Source: JBBRHH01 sp038222915
GTDB taxonomy: Bacteria > Planctomycetota > Phycisphaerae > Tepidisphaerales > Tepidisphaeraceae
Length of the DNA stretch: 9,272 nt
Assembly: GCA_038222915.1 (NCBI GenBank)
Contig: JBBRHH010000218.1
Coordinates: forward strand, 1-9,272
Reading direction: 5' to 3'
Below, piece after piece: positions 1-5,956 of this stretch (positions are counted from its first letter, which is position 1; each line of letters opens with the position of its first letter). The position numbers and the translations under genes were made by a program. A model generated the notes under the pieces. It worked only from the letters and a program-made list of their open reading frames with translations, ran no database searches and was not told where the DNA came from.

Positions 1-552
1 TCGCCAGTTCTCGCCGGTCAGTGCGATCTGCCACGCGCGCTCCCCGATCAGCATGATCCGCACGGCCTCTCCCTCGATGAATTCTTCAATAACCGTTGGT
101 TCGCTCGCAGTCCAATCAGAAGCGAATTGTTCCTTGTTCTCGCCGCAGTGCCAGTTTCCCCATTTGGCTACCGACAAACGATCGACACGAGCGATCTGCT
201 CGCGATCCACCCAGCCGCGCGGCATCGAACCGAATCGGGTAACCCGCAACGAGTCCGCCAGGCATGGCAGCCGCAATCGGCACCGCATCATGCCCACGGC
301 GTCAGGCAGGCAAGGCCCGGCCCAGAGCGCGAGTGCGGTGATAAAGTCAAAGTCATTTTCAAAGATGCCATGGTAAATTACTTTGGTTACGGGCAGAAAC
401 TGCCCGATGGTGCCGCTTCGTTCCACCAGCAACACGCCGCGATCCAGCCTGATGTTTGGCAGGACCGCATACGCTACGCTCGGATTGCTTAGCCTGCTGC
501 GCAAGTCGTCCGATTCTGGCCGATCAAGTCCTACGAACAATGTGCGAGACAT
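1..552 (-). CDS. ATP-grasp-like protein, partial (C-terminus beyond window edge)
   Basis: This reading frame stays open for 184 codons from an ATG at 552 to the window edge, so the C-terminal part is missing. A strong Shine-Dalgarno (AAAGGAGGT, plus positions 559-567) sits 7 nt before the ATG and fixes the start. The N-terminal 110 residues have no motif I can name. From residue 128 the pattern resembles the central part of a RimK-type ATP-grasp domain: a lysine strand (VAKWGNWHCGENK, K130), then a strand pair with acidic and arginine residues (EEFIEGEAVRIMLIGERAWQI split around residues 156-176). ATP-grasp enzymes join a carboxylate to an amine or thiol using ATP; the substrate here cannot be told. 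Codon endings are balanced (13 G and 13 C in the first 40 codons), unlike the core leftward genes. The coding call is firm; the family call is from motif resemblance only. Confidence 0.65.
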   Translation of the reverse strand, partial: MSRTLFVGLDRPESDDLRSRLSNPSVAYAVLPNIRLDRGVLLVERSGTIGQFLPVTKVIYHGIFENDFDFITALALWAGPCLPDAVGMMRCRLRLPCLADSLRVTRFGSMPRGWVDREQIARVDRLSVAKWGNWHCGENKEQFASDWTASEPTVIEEFIEGEAVRIMLIGERAWQIALTGENWR

Positions 553-648
553 GGCGCGACCTCCTTTAGTTAGCTCGTTGCTCTCAATACGCATTCTAAG
601 CGATTCGCGCAGGGCCCAGGGCCATGGAAAAAGTAGGAGGTCGGGCCG

Positions 649-741
649 CTAAAAAGGGACGAAGTCAACCTGCGCGAGAATGTGCTGGCCCGTCTTGGGC
701 CAGAGGACAACCTGCTCCGTATATCTTTGCAATGTGAGCAT
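649..741 (-). pseudogene. N-terminal remnant resembling DUF4291
   Basis: A 30-codon leftward frame runs from an ATG at 741 to a TAG at 649. Its peptide includes RYTEQVVLWPKTGQHILAQ, which closely resembles, from memory, the opening of DUF4291 proteins (pattern: Y-x-E-Q-x-x-x-W-P-x-x-G-x-H-I-L-A-Q-x-D). Family members go on with a much longer domain; here the frame ends five residues after the motif. No DUF4291-like sequence was seen in the other frames up to 552, and no Shine-Dalgarno precedes the ATG. It is therefore probably a truncated relic, though a random match over about 20 residues cannot be excluded. A perfect 7-bp stem with a 5-nt loop (685-703, CTGGCCC/GGGCCAG) lies inside it and has no T-tract. 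Confidence 0.4.
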
Positions 742-812
742 GATCAGGAGTGTACTCTGCGCAGAAGATCGGCACATGGCGGAAAAATATTTCTGCAAAC
801 CCAAACATTTAC

Positions 813-841
813 TTGACGGGAATGCCTCTCGATGATAGGAT
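813..841 (+). promoter_or_regulatory. Promoter-like sequence with no recognised gene
   Basis: TTGACG (813-818, 5 of 6 matches to the sigma70 -35 consensus) is followed after 17 bp by TAGGAT (836-841, 4 of 6). AGGAGG follows at 865-870, but no start codon is suitably placed; GGAGG at 893-897 precedes an ATG at 906. The product could be an RNA, a decayed gene, or nothing, because such matches also arise by chance. Confidence 0.3.
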
Positions 842-1050
842 CTTGTTAAGTAACGAAAAATCTCAGGAGGCATCAGGAAGAGGCTACACACCGGAGGGCC
901 ATCCAATGCGGGAAATCATCCACCAATCCATCTGGTCTAACGAAGAAATCCCCGCCACCGTCAACGATCGCAGTAAGTCGGAAGATCGTCCCTCTCCACG
1001 TTTTGTTCCATGCATTCATGCCTCCGGAATGACTCCGCAGGCCTCCGTCG

Positions 1051-1158
1051 CTTTGGGGCGATTCGAGGGTCAAAACGGGGCGATTTACCGTCGGTTTGGG
1101 GCGATTCGGGGGAGGTTGGAGGGAGGGTTCTATACCGCTTTGGGGTCGGTTTTTCGAG
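1051..1158. repeat. Degenerate G-rich tandem repeat, 21-22 bp (or 43-44 bp) period
   Basis: GGGGCGATT occurs exactly at 1055, 1077 and 1098, and a related GGGG with the same CTTT prefix returns at 1142. The starts are 22, 21 and 44 bp apart, so the period is near 21-22 bp, or about two helical turns. The longer unit TTTGGGGCGATTCG occurs at 1052 and 1095, each preceded by CCGTCGC or CCGTCGG. The period is not a multiple of three, so this is unlikely to be a protein repeat. G-runs at 1098, 1108, 1121 and 1125 could form a G-quadruplex with one 8-nt loop. Confidence 0.6.
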
Positions 1159-1302
1159 CGGAAAGGCACCCGTCGATTATTCACAACTCTCTTTTAAATC
1201 GACTTTTACCTTCAATCGACCAAGCGCCGCTCGTGCCCAAACACAATTTTGCGCGCACTTCACACGCACACGGCAATCCCAACACCCAACACCCAGCAAC
1301 TA

Positions 1303-1611
1303 CTACCCCGGGCAAATCTCCAGCAAATACTGAAATGAGTAAATCCCACTCCCATGATCGTCCGACCACTCCAGCCGGATCGCATAGCTCCCTACATACT
1401 CCGCGCTCACCACGGCCAGCGGCTTCGAGTAATTTCCCGGCAGCACCCGCAAGAGCGACTTGCTCCTCTGCTGCGCCTCCCGCTCCGTCTTGCACAGCGC
1501 ACACGGGCAGTGCGTGCGAAGATATCCAATCGGATAAACGCACACGCGCCCATCTTCCCACTCAATCTCCATCTTCTCGTCTTTTTTCAGGTCGATGCGT
1601 ACTGGGTTCAT
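1303..1611 (-). CDS. DUF971 / GBBH-like N-terminal domain protein
   Basis: This 102-residue protein is a single small domain of the DUF971 family (PF06155), also found at the N-terminus of gamma-butyrobetaine hydroxylases and the C-terminus of the Fe-S carrier HCF101. Visible marks are the early strands EIEWEDGRVCVYP (15-27), the cysteine cluster THCPCALC with C35, C37 and C40, and the closing HGSGIYSFQYL (86-96). The cysteines and the HCF101 link suggest a metal or iron-sulfur role, but that is inference. It starts at ATG 1611, 8 bp after the ispA stop, with no clear Shine-Dalgarno, so it is probably translated from the same mRNA as ispA. The length is typical for stand-alone members. Confidence 0.85.
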   Translation of the reverse strand: MNPVRIDLKKDEKMEIEWEDGRVCVYPIGYLRTHCPCALCKTEREAQQRSKSLLRVLPGNYSKPLAVVSAEYVGSYAIRLEWSDDHGSGIYSFQYLLEICPG

Positions 1612-1619
1612 GGGAAGTC

Positions 1620-2531
1620 TTATGTGTTACGGCTCACCACAAAATTCGCCAGCGCCCGCAGCCCATCCCCGGCCGCGCCAAGCACCTCAAGCGAAGCCAG
1701 CGCATTCTTAAGCTGATCCGCCGCCTCGCGACGGCTCCCCTCCAGCCCCATCAAACTCGGATACGTGTTCTTCCCCCGCGCCGCGTCCTTGCCCGTTGCC
1801 TTCCCCATCTGCTCGGGCGACGAAGTCACATCGAGAATGTCATCCATGATCTGAAACACCAGCCCAATCTGATGTCCAAAATGCGTCACCGCCGCCAACT
1901 GCTGCTCCGAAGCCCCGGCCGCAATCGCCCCCAGCCGGCACGAAGCCGCCAAGAGCGCCCCCGTCTTCAATCGGTGCAGCCGCTGCAGTTCTGGAAGCGT
2001 CAGCGCCTTGTTCTCACCATCCATATCCAGCACCTGTCCGCCGATCATCCCTTCCGGCCCGGTCGCATTGGCCAGTTCCCGCACCAGCGCCCCCGCCACG
2101 CCTGGCTCCGCATCCACGGCAATGATCTCAAACGCCATCCCCACCATCGCATCCCCCGCAAGAATTGCCATCGCCTCCCCATATACCTTGTGATTCGTAG
2201 GCCGCCCGCGTCGCAGATCATCGTTGTCCATGGCCGGCAAATCATCGTGCACGAGGCTGAAGGTGTGGATCAGCTCAATCGCGCCGCCCGCCGCCAGCGC
2301 CGAACGATTGGGAACAGGCTGATTCGGCGCAACCGCATGCGCCGTCTCCAGCACCAGTGCCGGCCGAAGCCGCTTTCCACCGGCCAGCAAACTGTATTGA
2401 ATCGACTCAAGCAGCCGCTTGGGCGCTCCGTCATAGCGCGCAAATACCTGCGTGAAGTAGGCCGCCAGATGCTCGCCATGCTCGCGCAGGATTTGAACGG
2501 GGTCCGGACTCTGGATGCTCTGAGTGCTCAA
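1620..2531 (-). CDS. ispA: Farnesyl (short-chain polyprenyl) diphosphate synthase
   Basis: This 303-residue cytosolic enzyme condenses isopentenyl diphosphate with allylic diphosphates, most likely to give C15 farnesyl diphosphate for quinone, undecaprenyl and hopanoid or carotenoid routes. It has GGKRLRP (51-57), the first Asp-rich motif DDLPAMD (96-102), GEAMAILAGD (118-127), the GQ of GGQVLD (164-169) and the second Asp-rich motif DDILD (230-234) followed by GKNTYPSLMGLE. The spacing and the SLVHDDLPAMDND context match bacterial IspA; a geranylgeranyl product remains possible. The start is TTG with a Shine-Dalgarno 7 nt upstream; no ATG lies in a sensible position. It lies 60 bp after pcm and 8 bp before the DUF971 gene. 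Codons strongly favour G at the third position (33 of 60 sampled, against 9 C). Confidence 0.95.
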   Translation of the reverse strand: MSTQSIQSPDPVQILREHGEHLAAYFTQVFARYDGAPKRLLESIQYSLLAGGKRLRPALVLETAHAVAPNQPVPNRSALAAGGAIELIHTFSLVHDDLPAMDNDDLRRGRPTNHKVYGEAMAILAGDAMVGMAFEIIAVDAEPGVAGALVRELANATGPEGMIGGQVLDMDGENKALTLPELQRLHRLKTGALLAASCRLGAIAAGASEQQLAAVTHFGHQIGLVFQIMDDILDVTSSPEQMGKATGKDAARGKNTYPSLMGLEGSRREAADQLKNALASLEVLGAAGDGLRALANFVVSRNT

Positions 2532-2538
2532 GGTTTAT

Positions 2539-2542
2539 CTCC
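2539..2542 (-). promoter_or_regulatory. Ribosome binding site for ispA (supports TTG start)
   Basis: On the minus strand GGAG is followed by 7 nt (ATAAACC) and then TTG at 2531. This spacing is ideal and is the reason for accepting a non-ATG start. Confidence 0.7.
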
Positions 2543-2591
2543 GAGCACGCAGTATACGCAGATTTCCGCGATTGGTAGAGAAGCTTGCGCC

Positions 2592-3272
2592 CTACTTCAT
2601 TTCCGCCGGCCAACCCGCTTCGCCAATCAGTTTCACAAATCGGCACGGGCAGATGTCGATCGTCGCCAGCTCATCGCCGTGGCGCTGAACTTCGACAAGC
2701 ATCTGCTGGTCCTCGTTCCCGATCGGCACGACAGCCACTCCGCCGTCCTTCAACTGACTGAGCAGCAGTTGGCGCGGCAGTTCGCGTGCGCCGGCGCCAA
2801 TCAGAATCCGATCAAACGGCGCGGCGTCCGCCCACCCAAGGCTGCCATCTCCATGACGAAAGTGCACATTGCGGATCGACAGCGACATCAGCCTTTCCCA
2901 GGCCTGATCGAGCAGCGGCTTCACACGTTCAACCGTGTACACCTCCGCCGCAAGCCGGCCAAGAATCGCCGCCTGGTATCCGCTGCCCGTCCCGATATCC
3001 AGCACCCGGTGGTTTGCCGCCACTTCCAGCCGCTGCGTCATCAACGCAACCATATAAGGCTGGCTGATCGTCTGGCCATGTCCGATCGACACAGCGCGGT
3101 CAGCAAAGGCCGCCTCCTGATTGTCAGCCGGGAAAAATTTGTCCCGTGGAACCGCCCGGATCGCTTCAATCACCCGCGGATCGTGAATCCCCCGATCGAC
3201 GATCTGGTACTGGATCATCCGTTCCAGCGAACTCGGCTCCTTCACTTTGCCCATGGTGCGTTTATCTTCCAT
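2592..3272 (-). CDS. pcm: Protein-L-isoaspartate O-methyltransferase
   Basis: Pcm transfers a methyl group from SAM to isoaspartyl residues in aged proteins, starting their repair to aspartate. From ATG 3272 the protein has 226 residues, close to the family norm. The N-terminal half carries the typical DPRVIEAIRAVPRDKFFP and GHGQTISQPYMVALM (substrate side). The SAM fold follows with motif I VLDIGTGSGYQAAIL, the acidic loop YTVERV, and FDRILIGAGARELP plus LKDGGVAVVPIG. The frame extends back to a TTG at 3302, but ATG 3272 (or ATG 3254) fits the family better; a -10-like box just upstream of 3272 would place transcription start only a few bases before it. It heads the leftward pcm-ispA-DUF971 cluster and is divergent from another SAM-using gene. 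Confidence 0.93.
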   Translation of the reverse strand: MEDKRTMGKVKEPSSLERMIQYQIVDRGIHDPRVIEAIRAVPRDKFFPADNQEAAFADRAVSIGHGQTISQPYMVALMTQRLEVAANHRVLDIGTGSGYQAAILGRLAAEVYTVERVKPLLDQAWERLMSLSIRNVHFRHGDGSLGWADAAPFDRILIGAGARELPRQLLLSQLKDGGVAVVPIGNEDQQMLVEVQRHGDELATIDICPCRFVKLIGEAGWPAEMK

Positions 3273-3280
3273 TGTGATCC

Positions 3281-3286
3281 ATTGTA
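3281..3286 (-). promoter_or_regulatory. -10-like box of pcm, close to the ATG
   Basis: TACAAT on the minus strand (5 of 6 matches to TATAAT) ends 8 nt before the pcm ATG at 3272. No good -35 is seen at 16-18 bp (GGGTCA at 17 bp is 3 of 6). If used, transcription would begin within a few bases of the ATG, giving a leaderless or near-leaderless mRNA. Confidence 0.4.
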
Positions 3287-3295
3287 TGCGCGCCG

Positions 3296-3309
3296 GGATC
3301 AATTGACCC
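3296..3309. promoter_or_regulatory. Inverted repeat in the divergent pcm / SAM-hydrolase promoter region
   Basis: The sequence GGATCAATTGACCC has a perfect 8-bp centre TCAATTGA with flanking GG/CC pairs and one mismatched pair between. It overlaps the -35 element of the rightward promoter and lies upstream of the pcm -10-like box. It could be an operator acting on both genes; chance cannot be excluded for so short a palindrome. Confidence 0.35.
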
Positions 3310-3331
3310 TATCGGCGCAGACCCATATTCT
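3303..3331 (+). promoter_or_regulatory. Sigma70-like promoter for SAM hydrolase-bioA
   Basis: TTGACC (3303-3308, 5 of 6) and TATTCT (3326-3331, 4 of 6) are 17 bp apart. The expected start near 3338 gives a leader of about 37 nt containing the ribosome site before ATG 3375. Confidence 0.5.
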
Positions 3332-3374
3332 CGGACCGATGTCGCCGTCCCGGTTCTCCCAGGAGAAGAGCTCC

Positions 3375-4130
3375 ATGCCGCCCGTCATCACATTGCTGAC
3401 AGACTTCGGCCTGGACGACTGGTACGTCGCCGCCATGCAGGCTGTTCTGTTGCAAGCCGCTCCGGCCGCAAGATTGTTGGATGTTACGCATCTTATCCCC
3501 CCCGGCGATCTCACCGCCGCCACCATCTCCCTCGAACGCGCCTTGGCCATGGGCCTACCGCCCACAACCGTCCACCTCGCCGTCGTCGACCCCGGCGTCG
3601 GCTCCAATCGCCGCGTGCTCATCGCGCGTATCAACGATCAATCGATTATCTGCCCCGATAACGGTCTGATCACCTGGGCCGTTCGCCGAACCGTCAAACC
3701 AGCAAAGTTCTACGAACTCACCTGGCGTCCACCCCAGTCCAGCACCACCTTCCACGGCCGCGACATCCTCGCCCCCGCCGCCGCCATGCTCGCAACCGGC
3801 GTCGCTATCAGCCAGATCGCCCAGGAAATTTCGGACCCAGTCCTCCTGCCCCTCCACCTCGCCGCCAACCTCACCGAAGCACAAGTCATCTACATCGACC
3901 GCTTCGGCAACGCGATCACCAATGTCCCTGCGTCCATGATCTCCACTGATCGCATCCTCCTGAACGGCGCAAATATCGGCCCGCTGCGCAAAACCTACAG
4001 CGACGTAGCCGTCAACGGCAATGTAGCTCTGATCGGCAGCAGCGGCCTCCTGGAGATTTCCATCCGCGACGGTTCCGCCGGCGACCAATTGCACATCGCC
4101 GTAGGCGACCCCGTTCTGTTTGTCCCATGA
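3375..4130 (+). CDS. SAM hydroxide adenosyltransferase (DUF62 / chlorinase-fluorinase family)
   Basis: This 251-residue protein belongs to the family that splits SAM into adenosine and methionine with a water-derived hydroxide, related to fluorinase and chlorinase. Family marks run in order: LLTDFGLDDWYVAAM (7-21), LLDVTHLIPPGD (34-45), VVDPGVGSNRR (70-80), CPDNGLITW (93-101), TFHGRDILAPAAA (125-137) and IDRFGNAITN (174-183) opening the C-terminal beta domain. D72, R79 and H127 fit the Asp-Arg-His triad of the hydrolases. I do not see the extra loop of fluorinases, so hydrolysis is more likely than halogenation. The start is ATG 3375, 9 nt after AGGAG (3361-3365); an upstream in-frame ATG at 3339 lacks such a site. 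bioA follows after 7 bp. Why cells use this reaction is not well established. Confidence 0.93.
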   Translation: MPPVITLLTDFGLDDWYVAAMQAVLLQAAPAARLLDVTHLIPPGDLTAATISLERALAMGLPPTTVHLAVVDPGVGSNRRVLIARINDQSIICPDNGLITWAVRRTVKPAKFYELTWRPPQSSTTFHGRDILAPAAAMLATGVAISQIAQEISDPVLLPLHLAANLTEAQVIYIDRFGNAITNVPASMISTDRILLNGANIGPLRKTYSDVAVNGNVALIGSSGLLEISIRDGSAGDQLHIAVGDPVLFVP

Positions 4131-4137
4131 GACCACC

Positions 4138-5469
4138 ATGCACTTATCCCAACTCGACAAACAGCACATCTGGCACCCCTTCACCCCAATGAAGCTCTGG
4201 TTGGAGAGCGATCCCCTCGTCATCGTCGCCGCCGAAGGCATGCACCTCATCGACACCGAAGGCAAACGTTACCTCGACGGCGTCAGCAGTCTCTGGTGCA
4301 ACGTCCATGGCCACCAGGTCCCCGAGATCGACGAAGCCATCCGCGCCCAGCTCGGCAAAGTCGCCCACTCCACAATGCTCGGCCTCTCCAGCGAACCCGC
4401 CATCCTCCTCGCCGATCGCCTGATGAAAATCGGCCCGCCCAACCTCAAAAAAATCTTCTACAGCGACAGCGGAGCCACTGCCACCGAGATCGCCTTCAAG
4501 ATGGCCGCCCAATATTGGTACAACGTCGGCCAGCCGCAGAAGACCGAGCTCGTCGGTTTCTCCGAGGCCTATCACGGCGACACCGTCGGCGCAATGTCGG
4601 TAGGGCGGGTCGCCGCCTTCCATCGCCCCTACTTCCCAATGCTCTTCAAAGTCCACTTCGCCCCCACCCCATTCACATTCCATAGCGAGACGCCAAACGA
4701 TCCAGAAACCGTAAAGACGAACTGCCTCCGCGACCTTGAGCGAATCCTGCAGGCGCATGCCGAGACGATTGCCGCAATCGCCATCGAACCCATCGTCCAG
4801 GGCGCAGCCGGCATGATCGTCCACCCGCCCGGATTTCTACGCGCCGTCCGACACTTGGCCACCAAATACAACGTCCTGCTGATCGCCGACGAAGTCGCAG
4901 TGGGTTTCGGCCGCACCGGAAAAATGTTCGCCTGCGAACACGAGAACGTGCTACCTGACCTGATGTGCACCGCCAAAGGCATCAGCGGCGGCTACCTCCC
5001 GCTCGCCGCAACCTTCGCCACCCAGAAAATCTTCGACGCCTTCCTGGCTGACCCCTGGGAAGGCAAACCCTGCTTCCACGGCCACACCTCCACCGGCAAT
5101 CCGCTCGCCTGCGCCGCGGCCCTAGCCTCCCTCAACCTTTTCGAAAAAAACAATTTGATTGAACAAGTCGCCGACAAGGCTTTCTTCCTCGCGGCCCAAC
5201 TCAAGTCCCTCGCGGCCCTCCCCCACGTAGGTGAGATCCGTCAAAAAGGCCTTATGGTCGGCATCGAGCTGGTGGCAGACCGCCCGACGCGCACCGCCTT
5301 CAACCCAAAACTCCGAACCGGAGCGGCCATCTGTCAGCGGCTCCGAAACCACGGCATCATTCTTCGCCCACTCGGTGATGTCATAGTAATGATGCCGCCC
5401 CTTACGATGGGAAAGGAGGACCTGGCGCGAATCGTCAACGCGCTCACGGAAGAGATCGGAGCATTATGA
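4138..5469 (+). CDS. bioA: Adenosylmethionine/lysine--8-amino-7-oxononanoate aminotransferase (DAPA synthase)
   Basis: This 443-residue PLP enzyme aminates 8-amino-7-oxononanoate to 7,8-diaminononanoate in biotin synthesis. It opens with LDKQHIWHPFTPM (6-18), then has SSLWCNVHGH (50-59), FYSDSGATATEIAFKMA (107-123), AYHGDT (144-149), IEPIVQGAAGMIV (216-228), LLIADEVAVGFGRTG (247-261; D251 binds the PLP ring nitrogen), TAKGISGGYLPLA (278-290; K280 is the Schiff-base lysine) and GHTSTGNPLACAAALASL (315-332). Segments such as SSxWxNVHGH, QLGKxAHST and LPHVGxIRQ match my memory of Bacillus subtilis BioA (BioK), which uses lysine, better than E. coli BioA, which uses SAM and has WW where this has LW. 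The donor is thus uncertain. ATG 4138 was chosen over the TTG at 4120 because it gives the usual family N-terminus. No other bio gene is in the window. Confidence 0.95.
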   Translation: MHLSQLDKQHIWHPFTPMKLWLESDPLVIVAAEGMHLIDTEGKRYLDGVSSLWCNVHGHQVPEIDEAIRAQLGKVAHSTMLGLSSEPAILLADRLMKIGPPNLKKIFYSDSGATATEIAFKMAAQYWYNVGQPQKTELVGFSEAYHGDTVGAMSVGRVAAFHRPYFPMLFKVHFAPTPFTFHSETPNDPETVKTNCLRDLERILQAHAETIAAIAIEPIVQGAAGMIVHPPGFLRAVRHLATKYNVLLIADEVAVGFGRTGKMFACEHENVLPDLMCTAKGISGGYLPLAATFATQKIFDAFLADPWEGKPCFHGHTSTGNPLACAAALASLNLFEKNNLIEQVADKAFFLAAQLKSLAALPHVGEIRQKGLMVGIELVADRPTRTAFNPKLRTGAAICQRLRNHGIILRPLGDVIVMMPPLTMGKEDLARIVNALTEEIGAL

Positions 5470-5471
5470 GC

Positions 5472-5918
5472 TCAAGCGGATTGCCGCGCGCATTCCAGTT
5501 CAAAATACAGATACGCATTCGGCTGCTCTCGTCGGGCGCGAAGCCGCGTCCAGATCGCATTGAGTTGAGCATGATGACACTTAACCCACTGCTCGGCCGC
5601 GCTCAGTGGCGGAATCGCCTCAATCAGCGTATTCGCCGCATGCACGCACAAAGCCCCGCACGGTTTGCCAATCCTCGTGCTCAGCGAACTCAGTCGCCAG
5701 GTGACCTGCGAAGGAGCGACCGCCGGAAAAAGCTGCAGTTGCCGCCGCGGCACATGCTGCATCTGCTGCGCCCGGCCAGCCGCGCGGCGCTTCCGCGCAA
5801 TCATCCGCTCCCGTCTTTTCCGGATGTACTCTGGAGGATCCTGCTCCTCGTTTTCAGCCTCGTTCTGGTTGTCGCAAGCGCGGGTTGTACTTGACGTGAT
5901 AGGCATTTCCCTTAGCAT
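5472..5918 (-). CDS. Hypothetical protein, basic, unknown family
   Basis: I do not recognise this protein. The frame ends 2 bp from the bioA stop (convergent) and opens towards the OmpA gene. From ATG 5918 it has 148 residues; ATG 5804 would give 110, and neither has an ideal ribosome site. Residues from about 30 on are acidic (NQNEAENEEQD) and then strongly basic (KRRERMIARKRRAAGR), followed by a more mixed C-terminal half ending NAYLYFELECARQSA, with several cysteines. No signal peptide or membrane segment is seen. Support for coding is codon use: 60 codons from 5810 downwards have 35 G and 10 C at the third position, the same profile as ispA on this strand. The upstream part lacks the bias, which favours the shorter start. 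Confidence 0.5.
   Translation of the reverse strand: MLREMPITSSTTRACDNQNEAENEEQDPPEYIRKRRERMIARKRRAAGRAQQMQHVPRRQLQLFPAVAPSQVTWRLSSLSTRIGKPCGALCVHAANTLIEAIPPLSAAEQWVKCHHAQLNAIWTRLRARREQPNAYLYFELECARQSA
5891..5918 (+). promoter_or_regulatory. Sigma70-like promoter for the OmpA-family lipoprotein
   Basis: TTGACG (5891-5896, 5 of 6) and TAGCAT (5913-5918, 4 of 6) are 16 bp apart. The predicted start near 5925 leaves about 32 nt of leader with AAAGGAG before ATG 5957. It overlaps the upstream end of the leftward hypothetical gene. Confidence 0.45.
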
Positions 5919-5956
5919 CGGCTTTGGTTTCACTCCACATTGAAAGGAGTCTTGGC

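Larger units (their letters stand above)
742..1302. other. Intergenic stretch without a convincing gene
   Basis: About 560 bp separates the DUF4291-like remnant from the DUF971 stop codon. The part from 781 to 870 is visibly more AT-rich than the rest of the window and contains a promoter-like pair at 813-841. A second possible ribosome site (GGAGG at 893-897) lies 8 nt before an ATG at 906, but that frame does not close until 4130 and its first 100 residues match nothing I know. The section 1051-1158 is a degenerate G-rich tandem repeat. No intrinsic terminator was found for the leftward DUF971 operon. Confidence 0.6.

Noticed and set aside
685..703. Perfect 7-bp stem with 5-nt loop as a terminator
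   Set aside because: There is no T-run on either strand after the stem, and it falls inside the DUF4291-like reading frame.
873..1184. Leftward 103-codon frame over the G-rich repeat
   Set aside because: No family resemblance, no ribosome site, and the sequence is dominated by the repeat.
750..3374. A very long rightward open frame across the leftward DUF971, ispA and pcm genes
   Set aside because: It runs codon-for-codon antisense to ispA and pcm, where sense codons TTA, CTA and TCA are rare, so stops are missing by composition. Only its last part from 3375 encodes a recognisable protein.
3338..3374. SAM riboswitch before the SAM hydrolase gene
   Set aside because: The leader predicted from the promoter is only about 37 nt, too short for known SAM riboswitch classes, and no conserved core was seen.
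3555..4265. Long leftward frame opposite the SAM hydrolase and bioA
   Set aside because: It lies antisense to two confidently identified enzymes and its sequence is low-complexity Gly/Asp/Val/Ala, as expected for a shadow frame.
5665..5943. Rightward 92-codon frame between bioA and the OmpA-family gene
   Set aside because: It is rich in Cys, Arg and Ser with no family resemblance, and the opposite strand has the codon bias expected of a gene.
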